A stretch of DNA of 64,000 nucleotides from Kitagawia praeruptora (Eukaryota; Streptophyta; Magnoliopsida; Apiales; Apiaceae). Of this stretch, positions 10,699 to 23,353 are shown one piece after another. Where the stretch lies: the NCBI GenBank assembly GCA_037693485.1, contig CM075350.1:123192001-123256000 (forward strand), read 5' to 3'. Under the pieces are notes generated by a model. It was not told the DNA's origin. It was given only the letters and a program-made list of their open reading frames with translations, and made no database searches. The position numbers were made by a program, and so were the translations under genes. Positions within the stretch are counted from its first letter, which is position 1, and each line of letters starts with the position of its first letter.

Positions 10699-12502
10699 TA
10701 CTACATTTTATTTACTCAATAAATTTATTAATTAAATTTAATAATAATTTATCATCTTTTCTAATACATGTTTTTATTAATTTATTGATATACGACTAGT
10801 TTATTGTTAAATATTTGATTTTATAGAATTTTTGTTAAAACAAAAACACTGTGTAGTTAGTATTCGTAGAGTCATTTTGTATTTTTTAGTTTAGTCGAGT
10901 TGAATTCGTAAAAATGTCTCTGATCACAGACCTGGTCAGTGGTCATAAAAAGAACTTGTCCATGAAGCTCAGTTTCCAACCAGTATATATATACTATGTA
11001 TACAAGAATACAGACAACAAGAAAATGCCAAGATTGAAGAAACAGAATGTGCATAGAGGATGGAGATGGTTTCGTTTTCCATCTTGACAGAGTTAATTAG
11101 GTACTACTGTGTATATATACGAAGTAAAACAACCTTGATAGATAAATGCCTTCTGAGAAAAGAAAAGTTGGTTCATTTAAAAAGATTATTTTTATTTTAT
11201 AAATTGATCAAAACACAAAGTGTTAGAGCATGTTTGGCTCCCCTTAATTTTTTTTTTACTTTCATTTAAAGTGAAAATGAGGTGTTTGTTTCCACTTAAA
11301 ATTTTCAACTTAAAGTAAGTTTTAGTTCAAAAAATTTTAGTATCTTTGAGGTACTTTTTTTGAACTTATTTTTTTTCTCCTATCAATTTTTATATATTCG
11401 ATTCACCTTTTAACTCGCATTATATCCTTTGCATATATTTGTATTTTATACTTTTTTATTATGTTTAAAAAATATAAATTTTTATTTTTTTAATCAATTT
11501 TTTATAAAAAAAATAATTTTAAATAAAATTAGTCAAACAGATACATCTAACTTATTGTACCTAGAATGGAAAAAATTATTCATTTATCGAGTTTTTACTC
11601 GATCTTCAACCATATTATTATTATATCAAACTGACAGACAGTACTCCTATACTTTCAAAGTGAAGTACTTCACAGTTCACACCCTCCCCTCTCCTCCTAT
11701 GATAGGTTCTAAAGTATGTAATTAGGAACAAACATGTATATGTACTTTTAAAAACTCAGGTTCATCAAAACACTACTCCATTATTAGAAAAGAGCGAAAG
11801 AGCTTCTTGATTCACATCAGTAGAGCTAGCTGGTTCCTAGGTCAACTAGATATGTCAATCTCCAGGCAGCCTCCAAATTAAAAGCTAAGGAGTAGTAGAA
11901 ATATGTATGTTCCTTGTTTTCTCTATAAATGTACATTTCATTTGCTTCAAATTGCTTCTTTTGGGTGTTGTTAAATCAGGGGAATCTCATGAGGATGATC
12001 AGTCACTTTTTGTGACATATCTAGCCTAGTGCCTGCCCAGTAGAGACCAGCACAGTTTAATCTTAACCCCCTTTTCCCCTATAACATTAAATTATATGTG
12101 TAGCAACTTAATGCTAGTAACTAGTAAAACTTTCATAATTAAAAAAAATACATATATTTCATAAGTCATAACTAATGAAAGTTCTGATCAAACTAGAAAG
12201 AGGTATTAATACATGCGTTGATCTTCTGACAAGCAATTCTTGTAATCATCCTCATAAATTTTCACAAATTAGTTTAACTCAAAAAATTTATGTGGATAAA
12301 AGGGAGCCTACATCTCTTTCGATACTTAATATTATCATTTTAGAATTTTTACATATAGGCAAAAAGTAATTGTAAACAAATGGATCGCTTGCTAGTCATA
12401 AACTTTCCTAATACATACTCCGTACTAATTTAAATTGGCAATTGGCACCCGGTCACTGGCAAACATTGTCAGTGACCTGTTACACAATATATGATTTGAG
12501 AA
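10699..12502. other. Intergenic stretch, no gene seen
   Basis: No supported gene. TTAGAGCATGTTTGGCTCCC near 11222 resembles the end of a hAT-type MITE, with inverted AT-rich sequence following, but the other end is not clear. Short frames at 11429-11725 and 12175-12369 have low-complexity translations and no known domain. Confidence 0.5.
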
Positions 12503-12668
12503 GGTCCTGATTTAAAAAAATGCCCCCTGTTTTCATATAAAAAATGTACTGTACACCGTACCGCGGAAAGTTTCTGCGGTACGTGAACAGTGGGGGTATT
12601 TATGTAATTTCTCCGTATCGCGGAAAGTTTCTGCGGTACGGTGTAATTTTTTTTTTAAAATCAGGACC
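12503..12668. repeat. Small inverted-repeat element with GC-rich palindromes
   Basis: Bounded by GGTCCTGATTT and its inverse AAATCAGGACC. Inside, the string CGCGGAAAGTTTCTGCGGTA occurs once exactly and again within a slightly different flank (12561 and 12609), each able to form a hairpin. No clear target duplication was found. Confidence 0.55.
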
Positions 12669-12796
12669 GTTCTGGAACCATATGTTATGAAACAATTCTA
12701 TGGCAAATGTTTGCCATAGAACGGACCCCATTTAAATTAAAGAAACGAACTCCGAACAGATGGATCGCTTGCCACGAAAAAACTCCCTTAATACAT

Positions 12797-13043
12797 ATTC
12801 CCTCTGTCCCATCAGATTCTATACAATTTTTTTTATTGTTTGGCACGCATTTTAAGACTCCTATAAAATATAGTTCTATAACTTATTTTTAAAATTTTCT
12901 TTTTTTGTATAAAAATATAACATACATATTTTTATACAAAAAAAGAAAATTGGAAAAATAAGTTATGGAACTATCCTTAAAATGCACCTTAAAATGCGTG
13001 ACACACCCGTCCCCCAATGTATACTATCGGGCGGGAGGGAGGG
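12797..13043 (+). mobile_element. Stowaway foldback MITE, family B, copy 2
   Basis: TTCCCTCTGTCCC at the left and GGGAGGGAGGGAG at the right. The arms contain AAGTTATGGAACTAT as in the copy at 2022-2269, so both belong to one family. Confidence 0.8.
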
Positions 13044-13429
13044 AGTAATAATTTAAAGATATGGAATTGAATTGAAATATTATCCAGTATACGATTTGGA
13101 TTTGTCCAATGAACTGAATAGAACTAGCAAATATTTGGTTGGTTAGAACTTAGAAGTTAGAACTCACGATTACATACACACGCGTCTGTATACAAGTGGG
13201 AGTTCCTGTAATCCTGTTGCTAGGTAGGTTGGGGTAAACCAACTTTAATTAATTAAATTCATCAACGACATATATGCATGCAACGGCAACTAGGGTTAAT
13301 TATTATTATTATTAAAAAATTAATAAATGTTCCAGTGCATGACCCCTACTCAGTACTCACTGCCCACCGCCCACCTCTCTGCAGAGTTTACTCCCCCTTC
13401 GTAATTCAATTTCTGCTTTTTTGGTTTGG

Positions 13430-13690
13430 TAGCTGGTACCTGACAATCGATTGTTAGGTACCGATTATTTAACAATCATTTTTTAAATTGTTGGATCAAC
13501 GATCTAACGGCCCCCTTGGATTACAAAAAAAATTCCCTTTTCACGGAAAATTTCCGAGGAACGTAAAATATTTTTTTTTAATCTCAACCATTGAATCGTT
13601 GATCCAACGGCTTAAAAAGTGATTGATCCAACGACTTAAAAAATGATTATTAAATAACCGGTTCCTGACAAACGATTGTGAGAGACCGGG
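13430..13690. repeat. Foldback inverted repeat
   Basis: TTTAACAATCATTTTTTAA on the left is inverted on the right as TTAAAAAATGATTATTAAAT, and the flanking GGTACCGATTA and TAACCGGTTCC are also inverted. Pieces of the form GATCCAACG occur between. The class is not determined. Confidence 0.5.
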
Positions 13691-13802
13691 ACCCTTTTGG
13701 TTTATCCTCTAACTCTTTGTCTTTTCTTTCTTGTCATTGTACGTGTGTACGATCGGTGGATGGGAACTGTTAACTTAGAACAAGCCGAACACAACCCTTA
13801 TA

Positions 13803-14061
13803 ATCCCTCCGTCCCTAAATATCATTCCTGTTTTGACTGGACACGTTTGCCAACGCACACTTTTGATCGTTAATATCTTCAATTTCGTATTAGTTTTAAA
13901 TATAAAAACTTCACTGTATTAAAGTACTCATAAATACGAATCCAACAAGATCACTCATGACTATATTTGGTCTTATAGATTAAACGTAAATTAGAAATTT
14001 GTCTCATGTTATGAACAATCCTGACATTTCAAACAAGAATAATAAAAAGAGACAGAGGGAG
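13803..14061 (-). mobile_element. Stowaway MITE, family A, copy 4 (inverted)
   Basis: A full-length family A copy in reverse orientation relative to 611-869, with CCCTCCGTCCC at the left and GACAGAGGGAG at the right. The reversed interior reads CACTCATGACTATATTTGG. Confidence 0.87.
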
Positions 14062-14149
14062 TATTATCTTTTAATTTAAATTATAAAAAATTAAATTTAA
14101 AATTGCGTTCCAACTTTTCCTTAAATAATTAACGGCATCATGTCATTCT

Positions 14150-15152
14150 GGTGAATTGTCAAAATGACATAAATTTTGATTAAAATGTTCAAAATAGCAC
14201 TCCCTGAAAACACTACCTTTCACTGGCACTTACATTGCGCATATAGCACATGCGTTAGGAGGTAACACATTTCATACATGCATTATCAGTATTTTTCTTC
14301 TCTCCCCTGCTTAATCTATCATTAGTAACGCATTATACACATGAGTTATGGTGGTAAACGCAAGTGCATGATGCGTTATGGGGGTAACGCATCACGCATT
14401 TGTGTTACCACCATAACATATGTATATAATTAGACCTGGCAATTTGACACGTGAACACGACACAAAATGACACGAAAAATACGGTTTTGGGTTTTGATTT
14501 TTGGTACACGAAACACGAAAGTACACGAACACGAAGTTACACGAAATATTTAGTGTTGGATATGAGTTTTCATTTCGGGTACACGAAATAAAGATGTTTA
14601 TAATTTAATAGTTACAGATTTTATGTATATATTAATATTATTTATATAAAGATATATATTTTACACAAAAATATACATATTTACAAGTTTTTATAGAGTT
14701 GTATTTAAATTTATATATGGAAATGTAAAATATTTTATATATATTTCATATGAATATAATATTTACTAATAAATTTTAGTTAAATTTTATTTTTAATTTT
14801 ATAGAATATATACACGAAACACGACACGAAAGTACACGAATTCATTTCGGGTGGATACGGGTTTCACATTCAAGTACACGAATTCATTTCGGGTGGATAC
14901 GAGTTTCACATTCAAGTACACGAACACGAAAATACACGACACGACACGATTGCCAGGTCTATGTATAATGCATATTTAGTGTTAAATCAGCTGGGGGTTG
15001 AGAAAATAATACTGGTAACGCATGTATGAAATGCGTTACAGTGTAACGCAGCTCAAAGTTGCGTTATGTATGTGCCCCTATGGGGTCTCCTTTCCAGAAA
15101 GTGCTATTTTGAACATTTGACCCCAATTTTGTGTCATTTTGGGCATTTTCTC
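14150..15152. mobile_element. Mutator-like element with a nested hAT-type MITE
   Basis: Near-identical 9-bp flanks TGTCATTCT (14141-14149) and TGTCATTCC (15153-15161). Long inverted ends share ATGTTCAAAATAGCACT and CAAAATGACA. Inner sequences with ATGCGTTA and GTAACGCA repeats are also inverted. No transposase is present. Confidence 0.7.
14431..14961. mobile_element. hAT-type MITE
   Basis: Starts TAGACCTGGCAAT and ends in the inverse ATTGCCAGGTCTA, termini typical of plant hAT elements. Flanks TATATAAT and TGTATAAT match at 7 of 8 positions, the duplication length of hAT transposition. The interior is full of ACACGAA repeats near both ends. Confidence 0.75.
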
Positions 15153-15529
15153 TGTCATTCCTTATTTTTAAGGGCTTTCTTATTTCATTTTTATCAATAA
15201 AAAATTATTTTTCCTCTTTTTTCCAATTGTTACTCTCTTTTTTTTTTGTTCTTGCTTCCCTCCTTTTCTTTATTATTTAATAATTATAAGGATCAATTAT
15301 AATTTTATAAGGAAGCTTGTTGAAGTTGATATACAATATAATTTTCTAAATTCTTAGAAGTAAAATATTTTATAATATTTATAAAAATAATATGTTAGAA
15401 CACTGTTGGACTTCTCTTCTTCTATAGCTCCGTTTAACCTTTCAACTTTGACTTTTCAGTTAAAATACATAAAAATAGATTTAAGTCTCAACTTTCTTTT
15501 TATAATTAATAACCAAATGAAAAATAATA
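15153..15529. other. AT-rich spacer, no gene seen
   Basis: No coding frame or repeat boundary recognised between the Mutator-like element and the CTCCCTCCGTC terminus at 15530. Confidence 0.5.
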
Positions 15530-16789
15530 CTCCCTCCGTCACTCTCATTTCTTTACAGTTACTATTTTGGGTTGTACCTCTCATTTCTTTACATTACCCA
15601 AAATACTAAGTTTTTAATATTATAAAAATTAACGTACTTGTTTTATTATCCCCACAAATCTCATTATTAAAAGTTAATCATACTTTATTAACTTAATTAA
15701 TCTAACACTTAACACTTTTATTAACTCCTAACAACGTAGAATGTACTGCATATACCCATACCCACCCGCCTATTTCATCTCTCTCTCCCTCTCACGAACC
15801 CTAAAACACCATGAACCCTAAAACACCCTTCTTCCATTTTCTCTCCAGTTTTCAATTAAATTAATATTATGGAATCTCAAAACATACATGATTCAGCCCC
15901 AATTTCCGATTCTTCTTCATCCTTGATTGAATCTTCTTCATCCTCGATTGGTCTAGTTGTTGAAGATACTCCAGAAAGGGTGAAGAAGCATGGATTAAAA
16001 CAGGAAGATACTCCCACTACAAGAAAAACACGATCCTGCAACATATTTTCACCGTTGTCTGAGCTGCGTTTTTTTCGTTGTCTATCCGGCAGTTGTCTGT
16101 TTGAAAGCAGACAACGGTTATTTACCCGATGCGTAGAAGACGGTAATACAACACTTCTACAGCCGTTGTCCAACATATTGCAAGATAACGTCCCATTGTT
16201 TGGACGCCGTTGTATAACACCTAGAAACAACAACACCATGTTTTTGAAAACCGTTGTCTAAAATGAAGTCAGTCAAGTGTTTTAAAAATAACATCTGTTG
16301 TTGTTCAAGGGTTAAAACAATGGTTCCTTGAATAAAAAGAGTTGTAAGAACTCTAACACTACAACATATATGCTATCAAATTTGCTGATACCCTTATTTC
16401 CCGTTGTGAAGAGTCTCTAAATACAACGGTTTATATAAGAAAGAGTTATGTGAAAGGAGTCCTACAACGGTTTCTTCTGAATCATGGCTATTGTCTTATA
16501 TGATTTATAACAATTGTTATTAAAGATGCCTTCATTGGCTAAAAATAGATTAGACAATGGTTTATTTACGCAAAAAAACTATGCTAGACAATACAATCAA
16601 CACACCAAAATTACTCTAAATTATACATTACTTAAGTAAGAAAAATGTTAACATTGTAGATTTAGTACATGTACCATAATTGGTACCAAAATTCTACCTG
16701 TCCAACTATTTGCACTCTTTACATTGACAAATATTTACATAGAACAATACATGGAGATTTTCTTTTATCTTTCCTTCATCAATCCTACC

Positions 16790-17230
16790 TGCAAGATTGG
16801 GTTCCGTTGAGTCGAGCCACTTCCAGCCCTCAGAGCAACTTGGTGACTCATCAGCTGGAATTGAGGGTCCTCTATGATTTACATATTGAGGGAACTTATC
16901 CCCGTATCCCACAAGATAGCTCATCTTCAATGGATTGTCCCCCAAGACATAATCAGCCTTGCAAAAACAGTATCGGTGTTAGGTTATATTTTGGTTTAGT
17001 AAAAAAGATTTTTATTCCTATGCATACATGTTGATGCATCTGTTGTTGACACAGACATACCTGTGACATTGCAAACTTCCGAAGATCTAAAGGCGAAAAG
17101 GAACGCCCATCGCAAGATATTTTTGGAGTCCGTGATGAAAGCATGTAATCACTAAAAACAAGAGCTAAGAATACAGAAGCCACGGGATGCTGCAAAGCGT
17201 TCCATTCAGAAATCCATAATAAGCCACCTG
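16790..17230 (-). pseudogene. GH9 endoglucanase gene fragment captured by CACTA 1
   Basis: Two exon-like pieces on the minus strand. One (about 17062-17226) encodes GGLLWISEWNALQHP, SVFLALVFSDYMLSS and SPLDLRKFAMSQ. The next (about 16790-16947) encodes GDNPLKMSYLVGYGDKFPQ, HRGPSIPADES and KWLDSTEP. These match consecutive C-terminal blocks of plant endo-1,4-beta-glucanases of glycosyl hydrolase family 9 (the LGDNPxxxSYxVGYG block is characteristic). The fragment stops before the final catalytic block, so it cannot encode an enzyme. The intervening intron suggests capture of genomic DNA, not cDNA. Confidence 0.8.
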
Positions 17231-19390
17231 TATTCACATAGCAAAACTTTGATGAGCAATGAGCGATAAGCACTGATGTACTAATAAACAAAAGTAAAAA
17301 CTCTTCTAACATCATCCACTATCATTCAGAAAGGATACTTGGATGATTTAGTAAAAGTACATGTACAAAGCTAACAGGAATAGATTTATATGCATTATCG
17401 AGTATCAGACCATACTCGATATTCTGAATTTTGTACAGTGGAGATTACCCTCTTTACCATCCCAGGTTCCAGGCCATCTTATTCCATAAGAACATTTAAA
17501 AATGATGTGTTATGTATTAATTATTATTAGAGTGTTCAAATAAGAAACACTTACTTTTTTTTAATCACACATATATATATATAACAATAGCTCAGAAGAA
17601 GACTTTTTGAAAGAGCGACGTAAACTATAATTTCATATACACAAATGTTTAGCACACTTATATGTGAGGAAATGAAAATGAAATGTAATATGCAGCAGCT
17701 GTATAAATAAGTAGAAAGGAAAAGTGGGACAAGGGGACTACATGAAAAATTATCTTATAAAGAACATTACTATCTGTCTTGCATAGCTTGCATCATCTAA
17801 TTCATCAGTCTTGCAAACAACATTCACATTAAACTATAGCATAATATCTAGCATTTGGAAAATAGCCTTAAACAAAATATTTAAAGCAAAGCTGAGAAAT
17901 TGCACAATAGATTTAGACAAGCTGAGAAATCCTTTAACAAAATTTGAATCGATTGAACGAAAATCTGCAAAAGAGTTTAGAATATAATACACTTTTTGCA
18001 AATCTATGTTGACTAAATGATCTAAACTCTTGCAGCAAATTAGTACAGAATACCAGGACATGACAACCATTAGGATCATTATCGCTAAGAAACAGAGCAT
18101 CAGACATCCTTAAGATATTAGGCATTCTTTCTATTCAGAGTAACCCGGTACCTAGCAACTGCAATGACAATGGCACCACAAAGTCTTTCCAATTTGCACA
18201 GCTACGGCTGCTCCGAGAACAAGAAATACCTACAACAGTGTAATCAGCAGACATAAAAAACAATAAGCTAACATTTATTACTCATATGAAGCAGGATAGG
18301 GTGGACTAACATAAGCATATCCAAATCACAGGATCTGAAGTTCCCTGAACAAAGAATTGCAGCTAGTGCTAGTACAAACACCAGAAGGACTCCCAACCTT
18401 CAACATTTCAACAAAACTAGAACCAATTTCCCCCAAACCACACTCTCTAAAAACCCAACACGCACAAAGAAAAAGAGGAAAAAAAGTAGCACCTAACACA
18501 GCTGAAAAGATCAAATAATAACCAAGAGAGAAAAGACAAGAAAAGTGCTTCCAAGAAGATAATTGAAGAGAAAATAAACTTGGGTTTAGTGGGGTTTCTA
18601 TAAATCTCAGGTCAAATAACAAAAAAACACACAAGTCACCATTTTAACCAGATCTGAAGCTTCCCAACACAAAAAGACTTAAACTTTACTACTCAGAAAC
18701 CAAAATTCAAGAAAATAAAAACAACCCAACAAACAATTTATAACCTGTTAAAAGGAAAAATGGAACCAGATACAAAAATATTTAACCCTTTGTCAAGTAG
18801 CTCAGCAGTAGCAGTCCCCTCACTTTCCTCTTTCTTCACTTGGGACTCGGCAACCCCTTGTATAACCTGTACAAGATTGATTAAATTACAAAACTATTTT
18901 CCCAAAACAGAAAATCTGAAAAAATAATCAAAACAACCAACTTGAAAACCATGCTATTAACAACAGAACAACCAAATATCATCGACTGCAACAACGAATA
19001 ACAACTCGGTTTTTGGCATCAAGGAAGGAATGGTGGGCTCCAAAGACATGGAGATGGGGATGTGTGGGTATTGTGTGCGTGTGTTTGTGCTTTTGTGGGT
19101 GTGGGTGACAATGGGAGGAAGAAGACGGTGGAAAGAATGAAGAGAAAATTTGGGGGAGATAAGGGGTAGAATATGTGGAGGAGAAAAGTTTGGGTGAGAT
19201 AAGGGGGAGAAGGGGGGAAATGAAATGCTGAAATTTTTTGATTAGAGGGAAATTTGTGCGCCTTTAAGTTTTTCATGTGCTATTCCATTTCATTTTTTAA
19301 ATATTTTAGTAAAAATTTTAATTTTATTTTAATTTTATTAAGAATTTATTTGATTTCAATTTTAAAATTTACATATATGCATGTACTCAA
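17231..19390. other. Interior of CACTA 1, unassigned sequence
   Basis: No complete gene. An exon-like minus-strand frame near 17445-17515 reads CSYGIRWPGTWDGKEG, which I do not recognise. The stretch 19020-19250 is purine-rich on the plus strand (GGGGGAGATAAGG repeats). It could be the captured promoter and 5' leader of a minus-strand gene whose body lies at lower coordinates. Confidence 0.4.
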
Positions 19391-21665
19391 TTTAGTGTTG
19401 GAAAAAATAATAAAAAAATATATTGGTTCGGTTGTACGAGATTTTAATAAAAATGTAGTAAAAGTGATGCTTCCTATAACAGGGTATGATCCAGATTCAC
19501 TGAATAATTTTTCTGAATGATTTCTTCGACGATCGAACCGTACGCGCGGATGTTAATAAACATTCATTTTAGTGTTGGGAAAAAATAATCAAAAAATAAA
19601 AAGGTCAGGTTATACGAGATTTTAACAAAAATGTAGTAAAAGTGATGCTTCCTATAATGGGATATAATAAAATTCACTGAGATTTTAAAAAATGTATGTA
19701 AATAATACTAAATATTTTATATAAATTAACAAAAATGTAATAAAAATGTTACTTCCTATAACGGGACACGATCCAGATTCACTAGATAATTTCTTTGAAT
19801 AATTTCATTGACGATCAAACGTATGAATGATAATAAACCCTCATTTTAGTGTTGGAAAAAATATTCAAAAAATAAAAAGGTCGATTTGTGCGAGATTTTA
19901 ACAAAAATGTAGTAAAAATGTTACTTCCTATAACGGGACACGATCCAGATTCACTGAATAAATTTTTTGAATGATTTCTTTGACGATAAAACCATATGAA
20001 TGTTAATAAACCCTCATTTTAGTGTTGAGAAAAAATAATCAAAAAATAAAAAGGTTGGCTTGTACGAGATTTTAACAAAAAAATTGTAAAAGTGTTGCTT
20101 CATGTAACGGGACACGATCCAGATTCACTGAATAATTTTTTTGAAAGATTTCTTCGACGATCAAACCATACGAATGTTAATAAACACCTATTTTAGTGTT
20201 GGGAAAAAATAATCGAAAAATAAAAAGGTCGGGTTGTACGAGATCATAACAAAAACCTAGGAAAAGTGATGCTTCCTATAACGGGCCACGATCCATATTC
20301 ACTGAATAATTTTTTTGAATGCATTTTTCGATGATCGAGCCGTACGAATGTTAATAAACACCCATTTTAGTGTTGGGAAAAAATTATCTAAAAATAAAAA
20401 GGTCGGGTTGTACGAGATTTTAACAAAAACGTTGGAAAAGTTATGCTTCCTATAACGGGGCACGATCCAGATTCACTGAATAATTTTTTTGAATGCTTTT
20501 TTCGACGATCGAACCGTACGAATGTTAATAAACACCCATTTTAGTGTTGGAAAAAAATAATCGAAAAATAAAAAGGTCGGGTTATACGAGATTTTAACAA
20601 AAACGTTGGAAAAGTGATGCTACCTATAACGGGGCACAATCCAGAGTCACTGAATAATTTTTTTGAATGCTTTTTTCGATGATCGAACCGTACAAATATT
20701 AATAAACACCCATTTTAGTGTTTGGAAAAAATAATTGAAAAATAAAAAGGTCGGGTTGTACGAGATTTTAACAAAAACGTAAGAAAAGTGATGCTTCCTA
20801 TAACGGGGCACGATCCAGATTCACTGAATAATTTTTTAGAATGTTTTTTTCGACGATCGAACCGTACGGATATTAATAAACACCCATTTTAGTGTTGGGA
20901 AAAAATAATCGAAAAATAAAAAGGTCGGGTTGTACGAGATCTTAACAAAAACGTAGGAAAAGTTATGCTTCCTATAACGGGCCACGATCCATATTCACTA
21001 AATAATTTTTTTGAATTCTTTTTTCGATGATAGAACCGTACGAATGTTAATAAACACCCATTTTAGTGTTGGGAAAAAATAATCGAAAAATAAAAAGGTC
21101 GGGTTGTACGAGATTTTAACAAAAACGTAGGAAAAGTGATGCTTCCTGTAACGGGGTACGATCCAGATTCACTGAATAATTTTTTTGAATGCTTTTTTCG
21201 ATGATCGAACCATACGAATGTTAATAAACACCCATTTTAGTGTTGGAAAAAAATAATTGAAAAATAAAAAGGTCAGGTTGTACGAGATTTTACCAAAAAC
21301 GTAGTAAATTAAAAGTGTTGCTTCTTGTAACGGGGCACGATCCATATTCACTGAATAATTTTTTTGAATGATTTTTCGACGATCGAGCCGTACAAATGTT
21401 GGTAAGCACTCATTTTAGTGTTGAGAAAAAATGATTGAAAAATAAAAAGTCGGGTTGTACGAGATTTTAACAAAAACGTAGCAAATTAAAAGTGTTGCTT
21501 CCTATAACGGGACATGATCCAGATTCACTGAATAAATTTTTCGAATGATTTTTTCGACGATCGAACTGTACTAATGTTAATAAACACTCATTTCAGTGTT
21601 GGAAAAAAATTATCGAAAAATAAAAAGGTCGGGTTTTACGAGATTTTAACAAAAACGTAGTAAAA
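19391..21665 (+). repeat. 174-bp tandem repeat array, about 13 units
   Basis: TTTAGTGTTGG recurs at 19391, 19568, 19845, 20018, 20192, 20366, 20540, 20714, 20888, 21062 and 21236, then about 21414 and 21592. Spacing is exactly 174 bp for eight consecutive intervals and 173-178 otherwise, with one 277-bp irregular interval. Each unit carries GTTGTACGAGATTTTAAC, CTTCCTATAACGGG and TTCGACGATCGAACCGTACG. There is no open frame through it. It lies wholly within CACTA 1. Confidence 0.93.
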
Positions 21666-22608
21666 CACGCAAACTGTTATTTAACGATTTAAAAGTGTCA
21701 AACATTACATAACGGTTTTTATGAAAAACTGTTGTTGTGCTTCACTATCACACAACATTTTTTTATTAGAAAACTGTTGTCTGAATAATTATAATTTCCC
21801 ACCAAATCCAGTTCAAATTTTTCTTTATTTCCCACCAAATTCAATTCAAATTATTTCATTATTCCCACCAAACATTTCATTATTTCCCACCCATTTCAAT
21901 TCAAATTTTTCAGTAGTTCAGACAACAGTTTTATAGAAGTTTGATAAAACCATTGTCTGTAAGCTTTCCTTTTCACAACGGTATGTAAGACCCGTTGTTT
22001 AAGTTTATTCAGACAACGGTTATAATAAACACTTGTCTGAATTACACAACGTAAAGACCAAAACCGTTGTCTCACGCTACTAAAAGTTAGTTTATTAACA
22101 ACGCTTTTGGAGTGTTGTGTTAAAGAGGTAAGACAACATTGCAATTTAAAAACTGTTGTCTGATTTTATCAGAGCATACCGCTGAGACAACGGTTTCAAA
22201 TAATAACGAACACAGTTGTCATAGAAAGACTCAGACAACACTTTTTCGAGGACAAAACATTCACCGTTGTTTGTTTTTTCGGGACAACGGGTATTTGTTT
22301 AACCGTTGTGTGAATGGTGTTGTATGATTGAGTTTTTCTTGTAGTGTCCGGAAAAGGTGAAGAAGCATGGATTAGAACAAGAGTCAAGCAATTACAAAGC
22401 CAAAAATTTGAAATTCGATGATTGTTTTGAAATTGCTGAAGAAACTCCGGAAAAGGTGAAGAAGCGTGAATTCAAACATATGGACACTCCAGAAAAGGTG
22501 AAGAACAATGAATTAGAAGAGGAGTCGAGCAATTTAAAAGCTAAAAAATTGAAATTCGATGACCCAACTGGAATGGTTCAGATTTGGCTTCCTCGACTTT
22601 TCGATTAA

Positions 22609-23353
22609 GAGCTGGTACACACATCTTCCTCGATTTTTCATAGTTGTCTCTTACTATAAAGTTCATTTTTTAGTATATCTTGAGGTGGGTTTTACTTGAT
22701 TTGGTCTAGATTGGTATGGATGTTGTTCAAGTAAAAAAAGGTGTGATCTTTAGCATGTTATAGATCAGTTTGTACGCATCCATTTATGTTGGGTATGGAC
22801 GTATGGTGGTTTTCTTGATTTTTATGTACAAATCTTTTAAATTTTTGTTTTCTTTTTTGGTTTCTGCTTCCCCTGTTATTGTTTCCACTGCTGTTTTCAG
22901 TAAACTACTTCAGTTAGGAATTTGACAGAATATCTGCGTCATGTAGCGTCTTAGCAAACATCCAAAGTGCCTGAGTAATCAGAGCTTTATAGCTTTCTAG
23001 GGTGAAATACTGAATTTTATATATGGCTCTGAGTCTCTGACCATGGTTGAACTCTTGTAAAGGGGACTACTTTACTGTCTCCAGTAAGAAGTAAGAAGCA
23101 ATACAAGTCTCCACTTGGTAACTGTTAATTTTAAGGTTGTTTCATTTGCAACCTCATGAATACGGAATACCAAGGCCATCTTCTTGTGTGCTTATCAGGA
23201 TGATATACAGACTAGGTGGTGGCTACTGCTTATGTGTTATACTGATGTCTAGATTCTCCATATAAGTTGTAATTACATCAAAAGGTTATAATTATGAGTA
23301 CATCAAAAGTCTACAAAAGGTTGTAATCAGTAGTACATCAAAGCATTAGAACA
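22609..23353. other. Non-coding stretch between the convergent ORFs
   Basis: T-rich sequence between the stop of the plus-strand ORF and the stop of the minus-strand transposase, probably 3' untranslated sequence of both. The phrase TACATCAAAAG and close variants recur near 23274-23345. No further gene seen. Confidence 0.5.

Larger units (their letters stand above)
16015..22346. mobile_element. Non-autonomous CACTA element 1 (gene-capturing)
   Basis: A 6332-bp element with perfect 15-bp inverted ends CACTACAAGAAAAAC, flanked by TCC (16012-16014 and 22347-22349), the 3-bp duplication of CACTA transposition. Both subterminal regions (about 16030-16560 and 21670-22330) are packed with ACAACGGTT/AACCGTTGT repeats in both orientations, the expected transposase-binding repeats. 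The interior holds glycosyl-hydrolase-9 fragments on the minus strand and a 174-bp tandem array. No transposase was seen. Confidence 0.92.
15869..22608 (+). pseudogene. Small lysine/glutamate-rich ORF split by a CACTA insertion
   Basis: Family not recognised. The left part (15869-16014) starts MESQNIHDSAPISD, followed by a serine-rich stretch. The right part (22350-22608) ends in a stop at 22608. The two parts total 405 nt and are in frame with each other once the CACTA element and one copy of the TCC duplication are discounted, predicting 134 residues. The sequence contains repeated units of the type DTPEKVKK and ESSNxKAKKLKFDD, highly charged and probably disordered, with no signal peptide or membrane segment. 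CT-rich sequence with CGAACCCTAAAAC lies just upstream and contains an upstream ATG near 15810. It may be a second ORF of the surrounding mariner-like element or an unrelated host gene. As it stands it is interrupted. Confidence 0.6.

Noticed and set aside
11429..11725. Small hydrophobic protein-coding gene
   Set aside because: Translation is driven by AT-rich composition (Phe, Ile, Lys, Asn, Leu) without a domain or gene context.
15877..16239. Minus-strand open frame of 120 residues
   Set aside because: It spans the CACTA junction and is antisense to the real ORF; no domain.
16669..17034. Plus-strand frame over the GH9 fragment
   Set aside because: Antisense shadow of the minus-strand GH9 exons, which match a known family.
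18326..18634. Minus-strand frame of about 100 residues with hydrophobic stretches
   Set aside because: No recognisable family, low complexity and no splice context; likely chance in captured non-coding DNA.
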